Shown: positions 21,939-34,700, counted from the stretch's first letter. The stretch is DNA of 64,000 nucleotides from Pyrenochaeta sp. MPI-SDFR-AT-0127 (GCA_020747015.1 JAGTJM010000002.1:124001-188000), one strand, 5' to 3'. Notes: generated by a model from the letters alone, not told the origin. Translations and numbers: made by a program.

Positions 21939-24383
21939 GCGACACAGCCTTGCTTTCGTTCAGCGTCCGACCTTGCTACCACTTCTCTGTGGCTCTCGCG
22001 AAATCATAGCGCCGCTGCTATCAAAACCAATAAAGGCAACTGCGGTCCTAGCCAGCGCATTCAATTTGACCCACGATGCAACGGGATGGTCCACACATCG
22101 CTAACTCATCGTTGCCTGATGCTGACCCAAACACGACATGCTGGACCGTGCATGCACTTTGACGCTATCGATAACAGGATGTACCGGTGCGGCGCTTTCA
22201 ATATTCCTACCCTGCCCTATGATGTATGACAGGGTATCAAGCAGGGTTTTCTGGGTTCGATGGCTTTCCAGGCGGTGCCATGGTCGTACACTGTGGCATT
22301 ATGGCGCAAGGCGAACAAGTTCGGAGCATTATCTCACCCCAAGCGTTTCTTTTGGGCGATGACGCCGATAGGCTAACGTGAGATGTTGGGAATAGTCATG
22401 CATTTGGAACTTTGGTTGGCTTCCGGTGGGCACTACCATCGTCAATAATGGAGAACTGAGGTGAGCGCAATTAGGGCCCAACAATGTTGATTGCGAGACA
22501 GACTTCGGGCAGCCTGCGACCGGCACCATGATCCGCTTCCAACAAAACTTTCCCACGTCGGCAGTGCGACTCCCCGCACCTGCGCAAGCGGGGGAGGTGG
22601 AGATGCTGACGGCAGAATTGTCATATTGGAGCTCAGGGCCAACGAGTGAGAGCCCATATTATGCTCTAATTCCTCACGTTCAGTAATGTGCTGTATTCCG
22701 GTTCGTCAAAGCATGAAAAGGCTACTGTGGTTCAACGCGGACTAAGAGGCATGGCGGCTTTCCTTTACGACACCAAGTGCATATCGCCCGTCCTTACGCA
22801 CGCGACTGGCTCGTGATAAGCCGCCATCAGCTCCCTCCTGAACGGCGGCGGCAGCTTGTGCAGGAACGTCAGGGACAATCTTTGGATGACGCGCCAGCGG
22901 TATTCGTAGTGAAACTGAGAGACGGCCCAAATTTCAGTGAAGGTGATCAGTTTCAAGAAGAAGTTGTATGATATCATGCGAGGTGGCGCGGGGTAGTGAT
23001 TCCAAGCGAACGTTTCGAGAGCAGGCCGGTAACGAGACCGTCGCCCAGCCCGCCAACCACACTGTACCCGCCTTCTCACGATGCTGACCTCCCCAGTCTT
23101 TCGATATTTATCCCTGCGAGCGATCCTGCTAGTGCCCTGCCATAGGTCATCGAAAAGTCACAATCATATCGATCGTGACTGGGGCTGCCAAAATTCCGCC
23201 GAGGCGCACCCGCCATCGCGATAGCAACAAGCCCACGGACACGCCTCCGCTCTGGAACACGAGTCTCGCTTGCATTGTTCATACTCAAGTGGTGGACATC
23301 GTGATTTCCGCTGGAGTCCAAATCGGCGTAGTATGCGCGATGATACCGTATATATGATATTTCAATGTTATTGAAATTACCAAGCTCCTGCGCTGAATTG
23401 GGCAGCTCGCAACAACGTGCCTGTGAACCTAACAAAGGATCGGCCGGATCGCCATGGTGGTACTAATGATAGCCACCAAGCTTTCGAGGCTTGCGAGCCG
23501 TCTGGTCGCCAACGGCACACACGAGGTCGGTTTTGTCTGTGCACCGCCTGCTGAGGCAACGGTTAGTGCCATGGTTGTAATTGCATCATAGGCGTTGTCC
23601 GCTTCGTGCACGTTCGCTACTAAGATGCGTGCTATACTCAAATGTTTTATTTTCAGCATATTGAGAGGACACTACGGGCTCGACCCATGGGAGGTGTATG
23701 GCGGATACGGTCCGTGGGTGGAGCACAGCACGTCAAGACCTTTGGGTCAACTCACCGTTATCTTGCGCAAAGTCTGGTACGCTGACTGGGAAACGGCTGT
23801 AGTGCTCAGATTTACGGCAGGTTGGTATGCATGGAGAGGCTGGATGTAGCGTTCAGCCAACTGCTTACTGCGCAGCTCATCCCAGCATACCTCATGCATC
23901 CCACCTGCTTCCGAGATGCCCATTGGTTCCTGAAGCCTAACTCTGATCAGTTGCCATGACACCACTGACCTATCAACATGCTGGCTGGGCTGCAATAGGC
24001 TTCCCATTTTGAGTAAGTCTCACACCATGCCAGTGTAGTTCGGCCCACTGTTACGAGGATTTACTACGCCGGTAGGTCACTATCTTCATCCACTAGTATG
24101 GAGAACGACTTCGGAGTCCCCTCCACAGCTTTCTCTTGGCATATGCAACATTGCCGTTACCTAGCCATGGGCTGGTCAATCCAGAAGGCTGGTCCTCCCC
24201 GAGGCAGCATATTATGATCGCCTTGCTCTCCACTTCGCAAACCTCAACCATCCATAAAGTCTCCTCTCTCAGCCTCATCAGCAGCAACTCTCTCGCTACG
24301 GTTGCTTTGCTACCTTCGTTTGTATCCAGTGCTTCTTACCCATCCTATCGTTCCAGCACTCACCACTCGTTGCCTGAACCAAA
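21939..24383. other. Gene-poor stretch between DML1 and the proline-rich gene
   Basis: Frames up to about 120 codons on both strands, none with a recognisable domain. The segment around 22,750-23,850 is richer in GC and in longer frames, and might hold a relic, but no start, splice or homology supports a gene. Confidence 0.5.
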
Positions 24384-25630
24384 ATGAAGGCCTCTCTTAC
24401 GCTGTTGGCCCTCGTGGCCACAGTCGTCGCCGCCCCTTATGGTGAGCAAAAGGACGACTACAAGCCAAAGCCCTCGGTATGACAACCGATTTTTTGATTG
24501 AATAACATGAATCTAACTTGCCACAGGTCGTTGTGCCATCCAGCACTCCCTGCCCTGAGAGCAGCATCCCTCCACCTCCTCCCCCCAAGCCGACTAAGGA
24601 CTACCCCTATCCACCACCAAAGTCGGACAAATATCCTCCTCAGCCAACAGACGATTATCCTCACCCGCCGCCAAAGTCTTCTGACAAGTATCCTCCTCAG
24701 CCGACAGATGATTACCCCCATCCACCACCGAAGCCTTCGGACAACTACCCCCCTAAGCCGACAGATGACTATCCCCATCCGCCACCGAAGCCTTCGGACA
24801 ACTACCCCCCTAAGCCGACAGACGATTACCCCCATCCACCACCGAAGCCTTCGGACAACTACCCCCCTAAGCCGACAGATGACTATCCCCATCCACCACC
24901 AAAACCTTCGAGCAAGTATCCTCCCAAGCCCGAGAGCACTCCTTGCCCTGAGAGCAGCACTCCTCCTCCTCCTCCTCCCAAGCCAACTACGCACTATCCT
25001 CCGCCACCACCCAAACCGACCACGGATTACCCTCACCCGCCACCCAAGTCTTCGGAGAAGCCTCCACCAAAGCCCTCGAGCACTCCCTGCCCTGAGAGCA
25101 GCACTCCTCCTCCTCCTCCTCCCAAGCCAACTACGCACTATCCTCCGCCACCACCCAAACCGACCACGGATTACCCTCACCCGCCACCCAAGTCTTCAGA
25201 GAAGCCTCCACCAAAGCCCTCGAGCACTCCTTGCCCTGAAAGCAGTGCTCCTCCCCCACCTCCCAAGCCATCCACCGTGTACCCCCCTCCTCCCCCCAAG
25301 CCTACTTCGGAGCATCCTCCTCCACCTAAGCCTACGAGCGAGGCTCCTAAGCCCCCTCCACCAGCTCCCTCATCTTACGCCCCTGTGCCTCCCAAGCCAT
25401 CATCTGAGGCACCCAAGCCACCGCCAGTCGCTCCACCGGCTTCAACTCCCATTCCAGCCCCACCGGTCGTTACATCCAAGTACGTCGCGCCCCCGCCAGC
25501 ATCGACTCCCGTTCCGGCACCGCCTGCCGCTACCACATCTGCTCCTCCGGAGTTCACTGGTGCTGCTAGCTCCAACAAGCCCTTCGCAGCCTTTTTGGCT
25601 GGTGCCGTCGCCATTGCTGCATTGGCTTAA
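24384..25630 (+). CDS. Secreted proline-rich repeat protein, probable GPI-anchored wall protein
   Basis: Model: 24384-24476 joined to 24527-25630, a 50-nt intron with CTAAC branch and CACAG acceptor, 398 residues. Exon 1 encodes a signal peptide (MKASLTLLALVATVVAAPYG) and the start of the mature chain. Exon 2 is almost wholly Pro/Lys/Tyr/Asp-rich repeat: five copies of a 19-residue unit of the type DNYPPKPTDDYPHPPPKPS, then about 2.3 copies of a 48-residue unit starting STPCPESSTPPPPPPKP. The C-terminus is small residues followed by a hydrophobic tail (AAFLAGAVAIAALA), the form of a GPI-anchor signal. One Cys per large repeat unit could give disulfide links. An extensin-like structural or adhesive wall role is inferred; no family is assigned. 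The repeats are near-identical at DNA level, so copy number may vary between isolates. Confidence 0.85.
24626..24911 (+). repeat. 57-bp coding tandem repeat, five copies
   Basis: Units encode 19 residues (S-D-N/K-Y-P-P-K/Q-P-T-D-D-Y-P-H-P-P-P-K-x). The last three copies are almost identical in nucleotide sequence while the first two differ (Gln for Lys, Lys for Asn), suggesting recent amplification at the 3' side. Boundaries are approximate. Confidence 0.85.
24933..25260 (+). repeat. 144-bp coding tandem repeat, two full and one partial copy
   Basis: Units of 48 codons beginning with STPCPESS. The two full copies are nearly identical, and the third diverges after the PES motif. Boundaries are approximate. 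Confidence 0.85.
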
Positions 25631-28607
25631 GTGGTAACTTGGCATATCACGAGACGTTCTTTGTATATTTTCCACCGCTTCTACACACTCCTTGTACACT
25701 TATTAGACGGCCTGCTTCATGATATGACTCCCTTATGACACAGATGGGCATAGATGGGGGTGGCCTTTGGTCGGTAGACCGGACATTCCTTGCATATATA
25801 CCTTGCGCCTGCTACTATTATTTTCTTCTGATGACATGGTTTAGCCATGGGTTAACTTTGTAAGCACAACTTTGTGCCTAAAAGCATAACCGTTGTGACT
25901 GGGTTGGTGAAATGCGAATGGTGTGGGTGGGAATGATAATGTTTTATATATAAATTGACGGCTTTTAAGCTGAAGCAATGATAATTGTTTATTGCAAATA
26001 AGTTTTGCTCCCATGTGGCATCTTGTTGACCCCGGAACCGATCAAAGCCCCTGCTACGCTTGTGCATCATACGACCTATCAAGTAGGTTGCCTATACGCA
26101 TTTGCTGAATCGCGTTTCTGTGCATTCTCTCCTTTTTTTCTCTGTGCTGCACTTCACATGCTTGCTGTTTAAAATTCCATCCAGTTCACCGCACGTTACC
26201 ATCTTAAGGGCTGATTTGTTTCCACTCAATCCACCATCACCCTGAGCTGCCTGCGCGTTACTCGACGCCATGTTCGACTTTTGTTCGGTGTTCTAAAGTC
26301 GAACTGTCGACGCTTTTTGCGGATGCATGATTGCTGGTTTGCTAAGAGAGCTTTTGAAATTTGTCGTGAGCAGTTTTGACCGCGAGCCGTTTGTAGGTGC
26401 AGGCATGGCACTTGCGTTCGTAGTGTTTGGGTGGATTTCCATGGTTTTAGTTAAATGGCTAGATGTGAAGCGTGTGAGGATTGGTTCATATGCATGTAGG
26501 GACCCTTTTGAGGGGATAGAAACAGTGTAGGCAAATGTTCATGTAGAATGGAATATACAAACAGGAATGAGAAGCGTGGCGATCAAAGTGAGATCATGCT
26601 CTATAACAACTAGAAAACCTGCCCTTGTGAAACAAAGCAGCATGATTTCGTCAAAGAATAATTGTGGGTCCCCTGCGTATGCCCTACAGGCCACAGCTGG
26701 TGGTGGAAAGAAGCTCATAGGGCTGATCGGACAGTTCGGCACGACGCACGCGGGGTATCTATTTATTTTATAACAATTTATTAGGAACATGAAAGTCGCT
26801 GATCGTAACTTGAAGAGATTTTATTGAGTACATAAATTGGAGATCTCACAACCTCCTCTATGTAGCGCTATGACTGGAAGTCGTTTTCACGGCCTAAGAC
26901 GCAGTGTTCTTGTGCTGTCGTCTGTGTATCTATGAATACAAGGATGGATAAGGGTTAAAACGTCCAAAGCCACAGTTTGAGACCGGAATGTCATTCACAA
27001 TTGTTTAACCATCTTTCCCTTGTAAACAGTGCATGTATCTTTGACGCTACAATTGTCAGCCCCTGTGCAGTGTCTTTCCCAGCCTTCGTCCGCAATCTTC
27101 TCACATCATTCTGCACACTTGTACACTCTCTCATGATTTCATGGTGGCCTGTAGTGGCAGTCTTAGATGATTCGCCCTCCAAAGCTGCCTATGACGTTGG
27201 GTTTTGTCGTTTATGACATCGCGGGAATTTCGATGAGTCAATAATTACCAGCAGGGTTAATATTTTCTTACGAAAGATCGAACGAAACTGCCAGCTATCT
27301 TTGTTTACGTTCGATAGTGGGAAAGCCAAGCTTGATGACTATCAAATAGTACCACCTGGAAGTGCTGATAAAAGATTCACTGTGATCTGGTAGGATAGTA
27401 CAGTGTAAGTCGATATTTTAAGTCGATATTTAACACATTCAACTCAATGTAGACGGACCAAGACCGCGGATGCGGACTGTGTTCCATTCAGCTGGCTCCC
27501 CGACAGCTAGGCAATATCAATTCATACCAAAGCACTGCATGTTAGACTAGTTTCTCAAGGTTTTGAATAACATTAGCAAATAATCTCCAGACCTAGGCGA
27601 GCTTGAGGTCGTACTTGCACTGGCCGTAAGAGTTGGTCTATTTACTTATAATTCAGAAAGTAGCCTTGGTCGCATTAGCGTAGATGCATATACATATATT
27701 GTAGATTTATGCATTATCAAGAAGAGGAACGAATAGATAATAATGAGATATATTTTGTCAAGGCCGCAACATTTTCTCATCGGTTCCTGTTCACAATGCA
27801 GGCTAGAGAAAAAAAGAGTTTGTGACCATTCGTGGCAATAACCAAAGTTGATTAATGGTGGACTATGCTAATCAGCCCAGAGTTATAGACTTTAACATGG
27901 GAAACGTTTTTGGCGTTCAATCTTGATAATTATGCCGCGCGCTTAGGCATCTGCTTGTGAACTGAAAATGTGCACTGCTACTCATTATCATCGTTCTCAA
28001 TATAGTTTCAGCTTAGTGGATCGCCTGCCACTGGTGATGAGCGTAGCATTGCAGTAGGCTGTGCTATAATTTTCCAGAGGATGAACTTGCTATCAGATTC
28101 CACTTAAACTTAATGGTAAACACGCCGATTGAGACATATTGTCACCTTGGATAAAAACAACGCCACAACTTGAAGAATGGCAGATATCCCTAACATTCTC
28201 TTCCAAACTTGAAAGTTTTGCGAAACAATATCTACTAAATCTAAACATCGTAACGAGAATGGTTTGGCGCGGATAACCGTTCAAAACGCCGAAGATCTTC
28301 ATCAGATTGGATTTTCGAAAAAGTGTTCTCAGTGACAGCTACCATTGGTTATCCGATAAGGCTTCTCGACATTTTGTCTCAAGGGCGGACCCCTTGCGGA
28401 TACTTGATCCACACTGGATAATTTAGCCTCACGAATGGCGTATCATGGGCCATAAGATTCACATTCAGTCTTGCTCTATGAGACTATTGTTTCAATTCCT
28501 GTTGAAAAGCTGTCGCCTTCCATGCTCTGGCTGATTGCTGTTCTTTGATAGATTTTCGAACAACTACCCCGGATAACTTTTATCAACAAGTCGACCTCCT
28601 TTACCAC
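25631..28607. other. Gene-poor, AT-rich stretch
   Basis: No convincing gene in about 3 kb. A short tandem duplication (AAGTCGATATTT repeated) lies at about 27405-27432. Frames are below 90 codons. The first few hundred bases are the 3' flank of the proline-rich gene. Confidence 0.55.
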
Positions 28608-29344
28608 ATGGTGGAAGATGCACCGCAAGTAGGATATGAAGGCCAACAACTACAATTTCATCAAAGTCGCGAGCAGGCACAGTTCGTGTATGGCCAAAGT
28701 GATACCTTGTTACTATCGCGCTCAGAGTTGCTGAGCAAGGATCAAAGTCATATTACACCACACCACGGCGAGCAAATTGCCCCAGACCTAGATCTATCCT
28801 AGATCTACGTAGACGCAACGTCTGGGTTCTAGCTACACTTTGCGTAATTCTTGTTAGAGCTGTTGTGGGTGGCAGTATAGGTGGGTCATTGGTAGTTCAA
28901 AGAATCAGGGTGTGTATTACCCTTGAGAATGTCAAAAATATTCGATTTCAAAATGCTGAATACTTCAAAAGGGCGAAAGGCGAACCAGAAACACCTTCAA
29001 TACCGGCAGAGTCAACAAATCCAACAGGCCTTCCATTACCATCAGGCACCTCACTCTTTGTCCCATCAGCATCTCTCACAGCAAAGACTTTTTCACACGC
29101 TCCGGTGCCGCCGAATGCAGTACCATTGCTCAATGCTTCCACTCTAGAGGAGCTACACTCGTACAGCGGCAGGCATAACGATTGCATAGAAGGCAGCAAT
29201 ACCGGCAACGAGGATATCACGGCCATGGTCACATACAAAGTAGAGCAATGTGTCGATGCTTGCGGTACAATGACCGGGTTTAGAAGATCTACCATTTGCG
29301 ACGCGGTCAGTTTCGGTGGTCACAAGTCTCACGAGTATAAGTAG
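28608..29344 (+). pseudogene. Broken single-TM protein gene, frameshifted by an 11-bp duplication
   Basis: The first frame runs from the ATG at 28608 (MVEDAPQVGYEG) to a TAG at 28800-28802. The second frame is open across the same point and continues LRRRNVWVLATLCVILV, a membrane segment, then VVGGSIGGSL, a Ser/Thr/Pro-rich stretch and a Cys-containing region (VEQCVDACGTM) before stopping at 29344. The join falls in an 11-bp tandem duplication (28787-28797 and 28798-28808), whose length changes frame and brings in the stop. Architecture (short cytosolic N-terminus, LRRR, TM, GG-repeat, S/T-rich stalk, PAN/apple-like Cys region) resembles a common group of fungal single-pass surface proteins. 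The C-terminal Cys region is shorter than I would expect. A real intron spanning the duplication is the alternative. Confidence 0.6.
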
Positions 29345-29797
29345 AACAACGGTGTCAATTCTTAAGTGAAGAATATATCTAATCCTATAACTCAGGGCTG
29401 GGAGAAAGATGCGCTTGCGCTTGCAATACTATTGACTTAGATTAGTGGATGTTAAGAGCATATGCCAATGACAGGTACAATTGTTGATGGCATTCCAGCA
29501 TGTAGTGGAGGTGAGACACATTTACTTTGAACGACATATCTACGGCAAGTTGAAAGATTTAAGCATTCGAAAGGAATTGAATCATTTGCAGCACTATAGA
29601 TTCCTCTCAGGTGGTACTCATGCACCCTAAGCGTCTGACGCAAGATGGGCTACACGAGCGATGTCTTGGCAAAGAATCGACCACTCCGCCTCGCACGGGC
29701 CACCTCGCTTAGCAATTTCGGCGTGCGCACTTGCACTCAGCGAACTTGACTTGACGACACTTCCCTTCGACCTCCAACACCACACAATACCGTCGTC
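29345..29797. promoter_or_regulatory. Upstream region of the uL2 gene
   Basis: No gene seen. The 60 bases before the ATG are C/T-rich (CTTCCCTTCGACCTCC type), as often found upstream of fungal ribosomal protein genes. Confidence 0.45.
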
Positions 29798-30844
29798 ATG
29801 GGTAGGGTTATTCGCAACCAGCGTAAGGGTCGCGGCTCTATCTTCACGGCCAACACCCGCCTCAACAAGGCACCGGCCCAGTTCCGCACGCTCGACTACG
29901 TACGTCCCCGGCCCGCGACCTCGCAAATTTGGACACAGTGGGAGCAGAGGGCTAATTGGCATAGGCTGAGCGCAATGGATACATCCGGGGTGTCGTAAAG
30001 GAGATTGTCCACGATTCTGGTCGTGGTAAGTTCTCAACTTGGAAATTTGGCGCTTTTGAGCTCTGCTAATGAATCTGAACAGGCGCTCCTCTTGCTAAGG
30101 TTACCTTCCGCAACGTACGAGAGATCCGTTCGACTCTAAATTTTCAACGCTTCTAACAAATTTTATAGCCCTACAAGTTCAAGCACGAGACCCAGACCTT
30201 CATTGCGAACGAGGGCATGTACACTGGCCAGGTCAGTTTGACACGCGGTGCAAACAACAGGGAATATATGGGCTGACAATGGACCAGTTCATCTACGCTG
30301 GAAAGAACGCCGCTCTCACCATCGGCAACATCCTCCCTCTCCACTCCGTTCCCGAAGGTACCGTCCTCACCAACGTCGAGGATAAGTCCGGTGACCGTGG
30401 TGCGCTCGGCCGTACCTCTGGCAACTACATCACCGTCATCGGCCACAACCCTGATGATGGCAAGACCCGTGTCAAGCTCCCATCTGGTGCCAAGAAGGTC
30501 CTCCCCAGCACCTGCCGTGGTATGGTTGGTATCGTCGCTGGAGGTGGCCGCACAGACAAGCCTCTCATGAAGGCGTCGCGGGCTAAGCATAAGGTATGCA
30601 CATACAATTTAGAACTCCGAAGGCAGTTACTGACACGATCTAGTTCGCCGCCAAGCGCAACAGCTGGCCCAGGACTCGTGGTGTTGCCATGAACCCCGTC
30701 GACCATCCTCACGGTGGTGGTAACCATCAACATATCGGTAAAGCCTCAACCATCTCCCGATACGCCGTACAAGGTCAAAAGGCCGGTCTCATCGCCGCGC
30801 GGAGGACAGGTCTGCTCCGTGGTACTCAAAAGACAAAGGATTAG
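29798..30844 (+). CDS. RPL2: 60S ribosomal protein uL2 (L2/L8)
   Basis: Model: 29798-29899, 29965-30025, 30083-30114, 30169-30231, 30288-30593, 30644-30844. Six exons with five introns of 50-65 nt give 254 residues, the usual eukaryotic length. The start MGRVIRNQRKGRGSIFTANT and the C-terminal PVDHPHGGGNHQHIGKAST motif are hallmarks; that His-rich loop reaches toward the peptidyl transferase centre. uL2 is a core protein of the large subunit. All five donors are GTA/GTC type and branch points such as GCTAAT and GCTGAC are visible. High intron density at the 5' end is typical of ribosomal protein genes. Confidence 0.97.
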
Positions 30845-31477
30845 GGTGCTTGATATGGTGGCGTCAATGTGGGTCAACGACAGTGATGCAAACGGTTATT
30901 CTCTCCATACCTCTCTATGCGGGTGGCCGGGCGTTATAACGAAACTTCTCGGCAAGCTAGGCTCTCCGTGGCTTGCATGCATGATAGGTTCATAGGGAAT
31001 GTGATTCCGAAAATGCATTTGATCTGTACTTCTCGCAATGTGATTAAAGTATTTTACCAAGACATGCACACTGGCAACTGACCGCATTTCAATTGACACT
31101 TGGAAATTTCCTGAATTCCTAACCTTGCACCAGCATCTCCTCGATATCTGCGCCTGAAGATTGAGAACGGAACTTGATATTTGCACATTATTCGTGTCGG
31201 ACTACAATTGCTGACTGTCGAGGCTGCTCTGCCTTTTTCCCAAAGCCGACACAATGGCTCATAATAATGCCAGCAGGTTGGTACTTGCTGGCTTGGTAAC
31301 ATACGCCACATCAAGAAACTCTCTGTCTCTATTTCGACCTCCACAGAACGAGAATGTGACTGCGCGAGCGCCGCGCTAAGCATGATTGGTCCAAACGCGC
31401 CTTCCCAAACAAACCACCACCTCTAAACACCAGCAATTGCCCAAAATAACGGCCTTCGTGGCCACGATAGCGGATTG
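30845..31477. other. Intergenic between uL2 and APC4
   Basis: Holds the uL2 3' flank and the APC4 promoter. Only chance frames are seen; no TATA box is obvious close to the APC4 start. Confidence 0.55.
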
Positions 31478-34306
31478 ATGGCGGCCACAAACTCGAAAAA
31501 CGGGCGTCAGCTCCTTCAGCAGGCGGAGAAGATTTTGCTACACCCAATACATCCACACCTGATTTCTTACTGCCCGACAATGGACTTGATTGCCGTGGTG
31601 ACAGATGAAGAGAACTTGGACGTCTACAGAATCAACGGACAAAGAGCATTCGGTCTTAAGAGAAAGAATGACGATGTTGGCGTTGATGCGCTGCAGTGGG
31701 AATTCAATGGAAAGAGCCTTGCGGTGAGCTGGTCCGACGGGTCTACAGATCTTGTAAGCGCGGAGACAGGAAAAGTGAGCCACAAGGACCTGAAGCTGCC
31801 GGCCATTATTCAGGAAGAAAACAGCATGATCGAAGAAGATGCTACAGCAAGAATCAGTTGTATAGGCTGGGGTCTGAACTTTATTGATGTTGAAGCTGTG
31901 AAGAGGAGGACCGGTCTGCAATCAATGAAAAGGAATGGTGCCACACTTGCGCAGACAGATGCCTTTGGAAATCCCACAACAGAGGACTGGGATGCATTTA
32001 AGGACGACACTACGCTCGACGACTTTCTGCAGCGTCAGCCGGATTTCCAGACATTGGACATCGCGCCTGACCTGCCTGACCAGCTCGCCATGATAGACAT
32101 GGAGAGTCTGCTACCAAAACTGCCTGCGATCCCATTACCACCTGCACTGCCATTTATGCGTGTATCAACGGCGGATTCTGGCGCCTTTAGCTCGCAAGCT
32201 GAGGTTGACTCGCTGCTACATTCGCATCACTTAAAGGACCACAATTCGGTCGATATGTTTATACGGTGTTCTGATCGCGGCACAGTGCACCCTTCGATTT
32301 ACGATTCGCTAGAAACAGTTAACGTACAGCTACCGAAGGGATGGAACATCGAGTTTGCACCGCTATTGCACACAAGTCATCCATATAGCTGTACCCATGG
32401 CCTACTCATGCAGACCACGTCGGCTACTTTATCACAACAAAGACAAATTGCTTTTGTCCCTCTAACCCTAAACTTCATTCCATCTGCAGGTATATATCTC
32501 CACCTCATTGCCTCCAAGACTTCACAGCTTCAGAACTTGCTTTTGTACATTACACAAACTCTCCAAAGGGCACGCACCTTCTTCAAACACACTCAAGACC
32601 TGCCGTCAAAATTCGTGATGAATATCTCGGAAAGTTTGGAAGAGAAGGGCCAAGGCGATTTGGTGACAAATTTATTTCATGTGGCGTGTACAGGGAATTG
32701 CTCGCCAGCAGTAAAGGAGTGGCTCGTCGACGAGCTGGCCGAGCAGGGCCATAAAAGATGGGATACCACCGTCACCTCTAGTTTCACAACGTTACTTGCC
32801 CTCATCCACGAGAACCTCATCCCAGCACTGGACCGGTGCAGTATAGTCATATCCCGACTTCGCGGTCTCGCACAATTTCATGATCGTGAATGGATATTCA
32901 CAAGCCCAATCTCTGATTTCACGGGTTTGCTCGAGATCTTGAAGAATATGAGGCTGTTGGCACATACGGTGTTGCTATATGCAAGTGAGGAAAAGAGGCA
33001 GTTTCATGCATTTAGCAAGTGGCTCCGCTTCTGCATTGACTTTGAGGCCACCGAGCCGGATTCACAATCGCGCAGTGAAATGGAAAACCGAGATCCGGGT
33101 GTCGACATTGCGCAAGTCCTTGAGTACATCAAGCATGGCCTAACGAGAAGCGATCTCACACCATACCTTAGACCGGAAGCGCAACTAAGCTCAAAAACAA
33201 GTGCTGTGGAGGGAGCAACTTATGATGACACGAAGAAGGCAATTGAGTTGTTGAAGGAGGGTGCGACGTTCAAAGAGGAGGCTTTATGTTTTGAGCATGT
33301 ATTGGGACATCTCGGCTTGGGGGTTACAGGACTACTCAAGCAAGTCAGTGGGTGGCAGGAGAGCAACATCCAGATGGATTGCGGCATAGTACTCGAAGAA
33401 AGTGGTAGCAATGGGGCAGATGAGGTGCTCGCAGATATGCGAATGGTGTTCGAGGTAAGTATCAGTTTCTACATGTGCATCTGACGTGTGTAAACTTGCG
33501 TCTGGGTGCCTCTTGTGTCCAGCCATTTATTGGCTCGATGGAGGCATGCTTTCGCAGGCATTGCCATCAACTTAACTTCATCACCTGCCGAAGCTAACTC
33601 GGTCTCGCAGCCAACTCACTCGACGCCCAATAGCATATGTACATACATTGCCCTCGCCACTGCGACATCATCATCAACACTGCATATCCATCAGCTTACC
33701 CACACTCCAAGTATAACATCCCTACCAAAGGACATACTCTCCCACGCCATCTCCACCCTCGACTTCTCCACCTCCACTCCACCTCCTCAAATCCTCGACG
33801 CCAAATTCGCAGACGACACGCACCTCCTTGTCCTGCTCCATCTTGGTGGTTCCGAAAAAGACAAGTCAACAGTCCTAATCTCCTTGCCTTATACCTCTTC
33901 TATCAAGTCTCCAATCATAACATACACGCCCCTCCCACCCTCTTCTCTCTCTTCGTCGCTCCTGCCGACCGGCCAACCACTAGCCTCTACTTCCCGGACA
34001 AGCATCGCCATCACACCCAGCATTGTGAAAAAGCACACACGGCACGTGTTTGAAGGGCGCTTCACGCCGTTGAAACTCGTGGTGAACGGGCGGAAGAATA
34101 GACGTGTCATTGTCGTGCTGGGAAGTGATAGGAAGCATTATCGGGTTTTGGATATGGATTTTAAGACGAGGAAGGCTAAGCGGGCAAACGACGGCGACGC
34201 AGATGTAGAAGTGGATATGGACAAGGATGGTAGCGATACTGATAGCGAGAGTGAAGTTGGGAGCGATGAGGATGCAGATGGAGATGTTGCGATGGGCGAG
34301 ATGTAA
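31478..34306 (+). CDS. APC4: Anaphase-promoting complex subunit 4
   Basis: Model: 31478-33454 joined to 33611-34306, 890 residues. The N-terminus has the Apc4 WD40-like start (LLHPIHPHLISYCPTMDLIA, then DALQWEFNGKSLAVSWSDG), followed by the helical APC4 domain. APC4 is a scaffold subunit of the APC/C ubiquitin ligase that drives mitotic exit. The C-terminus is an acidic D/E/S-rich tail. The splice uses GTAAGT, a GCTAAC branch and a CAG acceptor, a 156-nt intron that closes in frame. However, the skipped part contains an in-phase open segment (coding HAFAGIAINL) that looks protein-like, so the acceptor may be wrong or the assembly may have an indel near 33540. The ATG at 31478 is the first in frame. 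Confidence 0.88.
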
Positions 34307-34700
34307 ACGAAGGGGTGGAAGGAAAAGGGAAATATGTCATTAGTCTCGTGCAAAGAGCACACCAGCCTGAATGTGTGCGCCACGAGGTAGCTTAGCAATA
34401 GCACCGGGGTATCTGTGAGATGATGAAGATATCCATATCTCATTCCTAGCATCTGGGTATATCTAAAAGTCATGGGCAACGTTCTTTACAAATACACAGC
34501 TCTTTTAATCCCTTCAGAGCCCCCTTTCATACATCAAAATACACCTGTAAACGCCCACGATGCGATAAGTCCCAAGCTGCTCATGCCCATGCGCGACCGC
34601 GCAGTCCAGCCACATGCGGTGCCCGTTCCCTTTCCGTCATAACGATATGATGCGCCATGGGGGTTTCCCCAAGCCCCAAATGCTGCCCCAAGGCTTGCGC
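34307..34700. terminator. Convergent 3' region of APC4 and the NIPA gene
   Basis: These 394 bp separate two converging stop codons and must contain both polyadenylation regions. No further gene is seen. Confidence 0.5.

Noticed and set aside
24458..25180. 240-codon minus-strand frame, Arg/Val/Trp-rich
   Set aside because: It is the antisense of the proline-rich coding repeats; openness follows from the repeat unit being a multiple of three.
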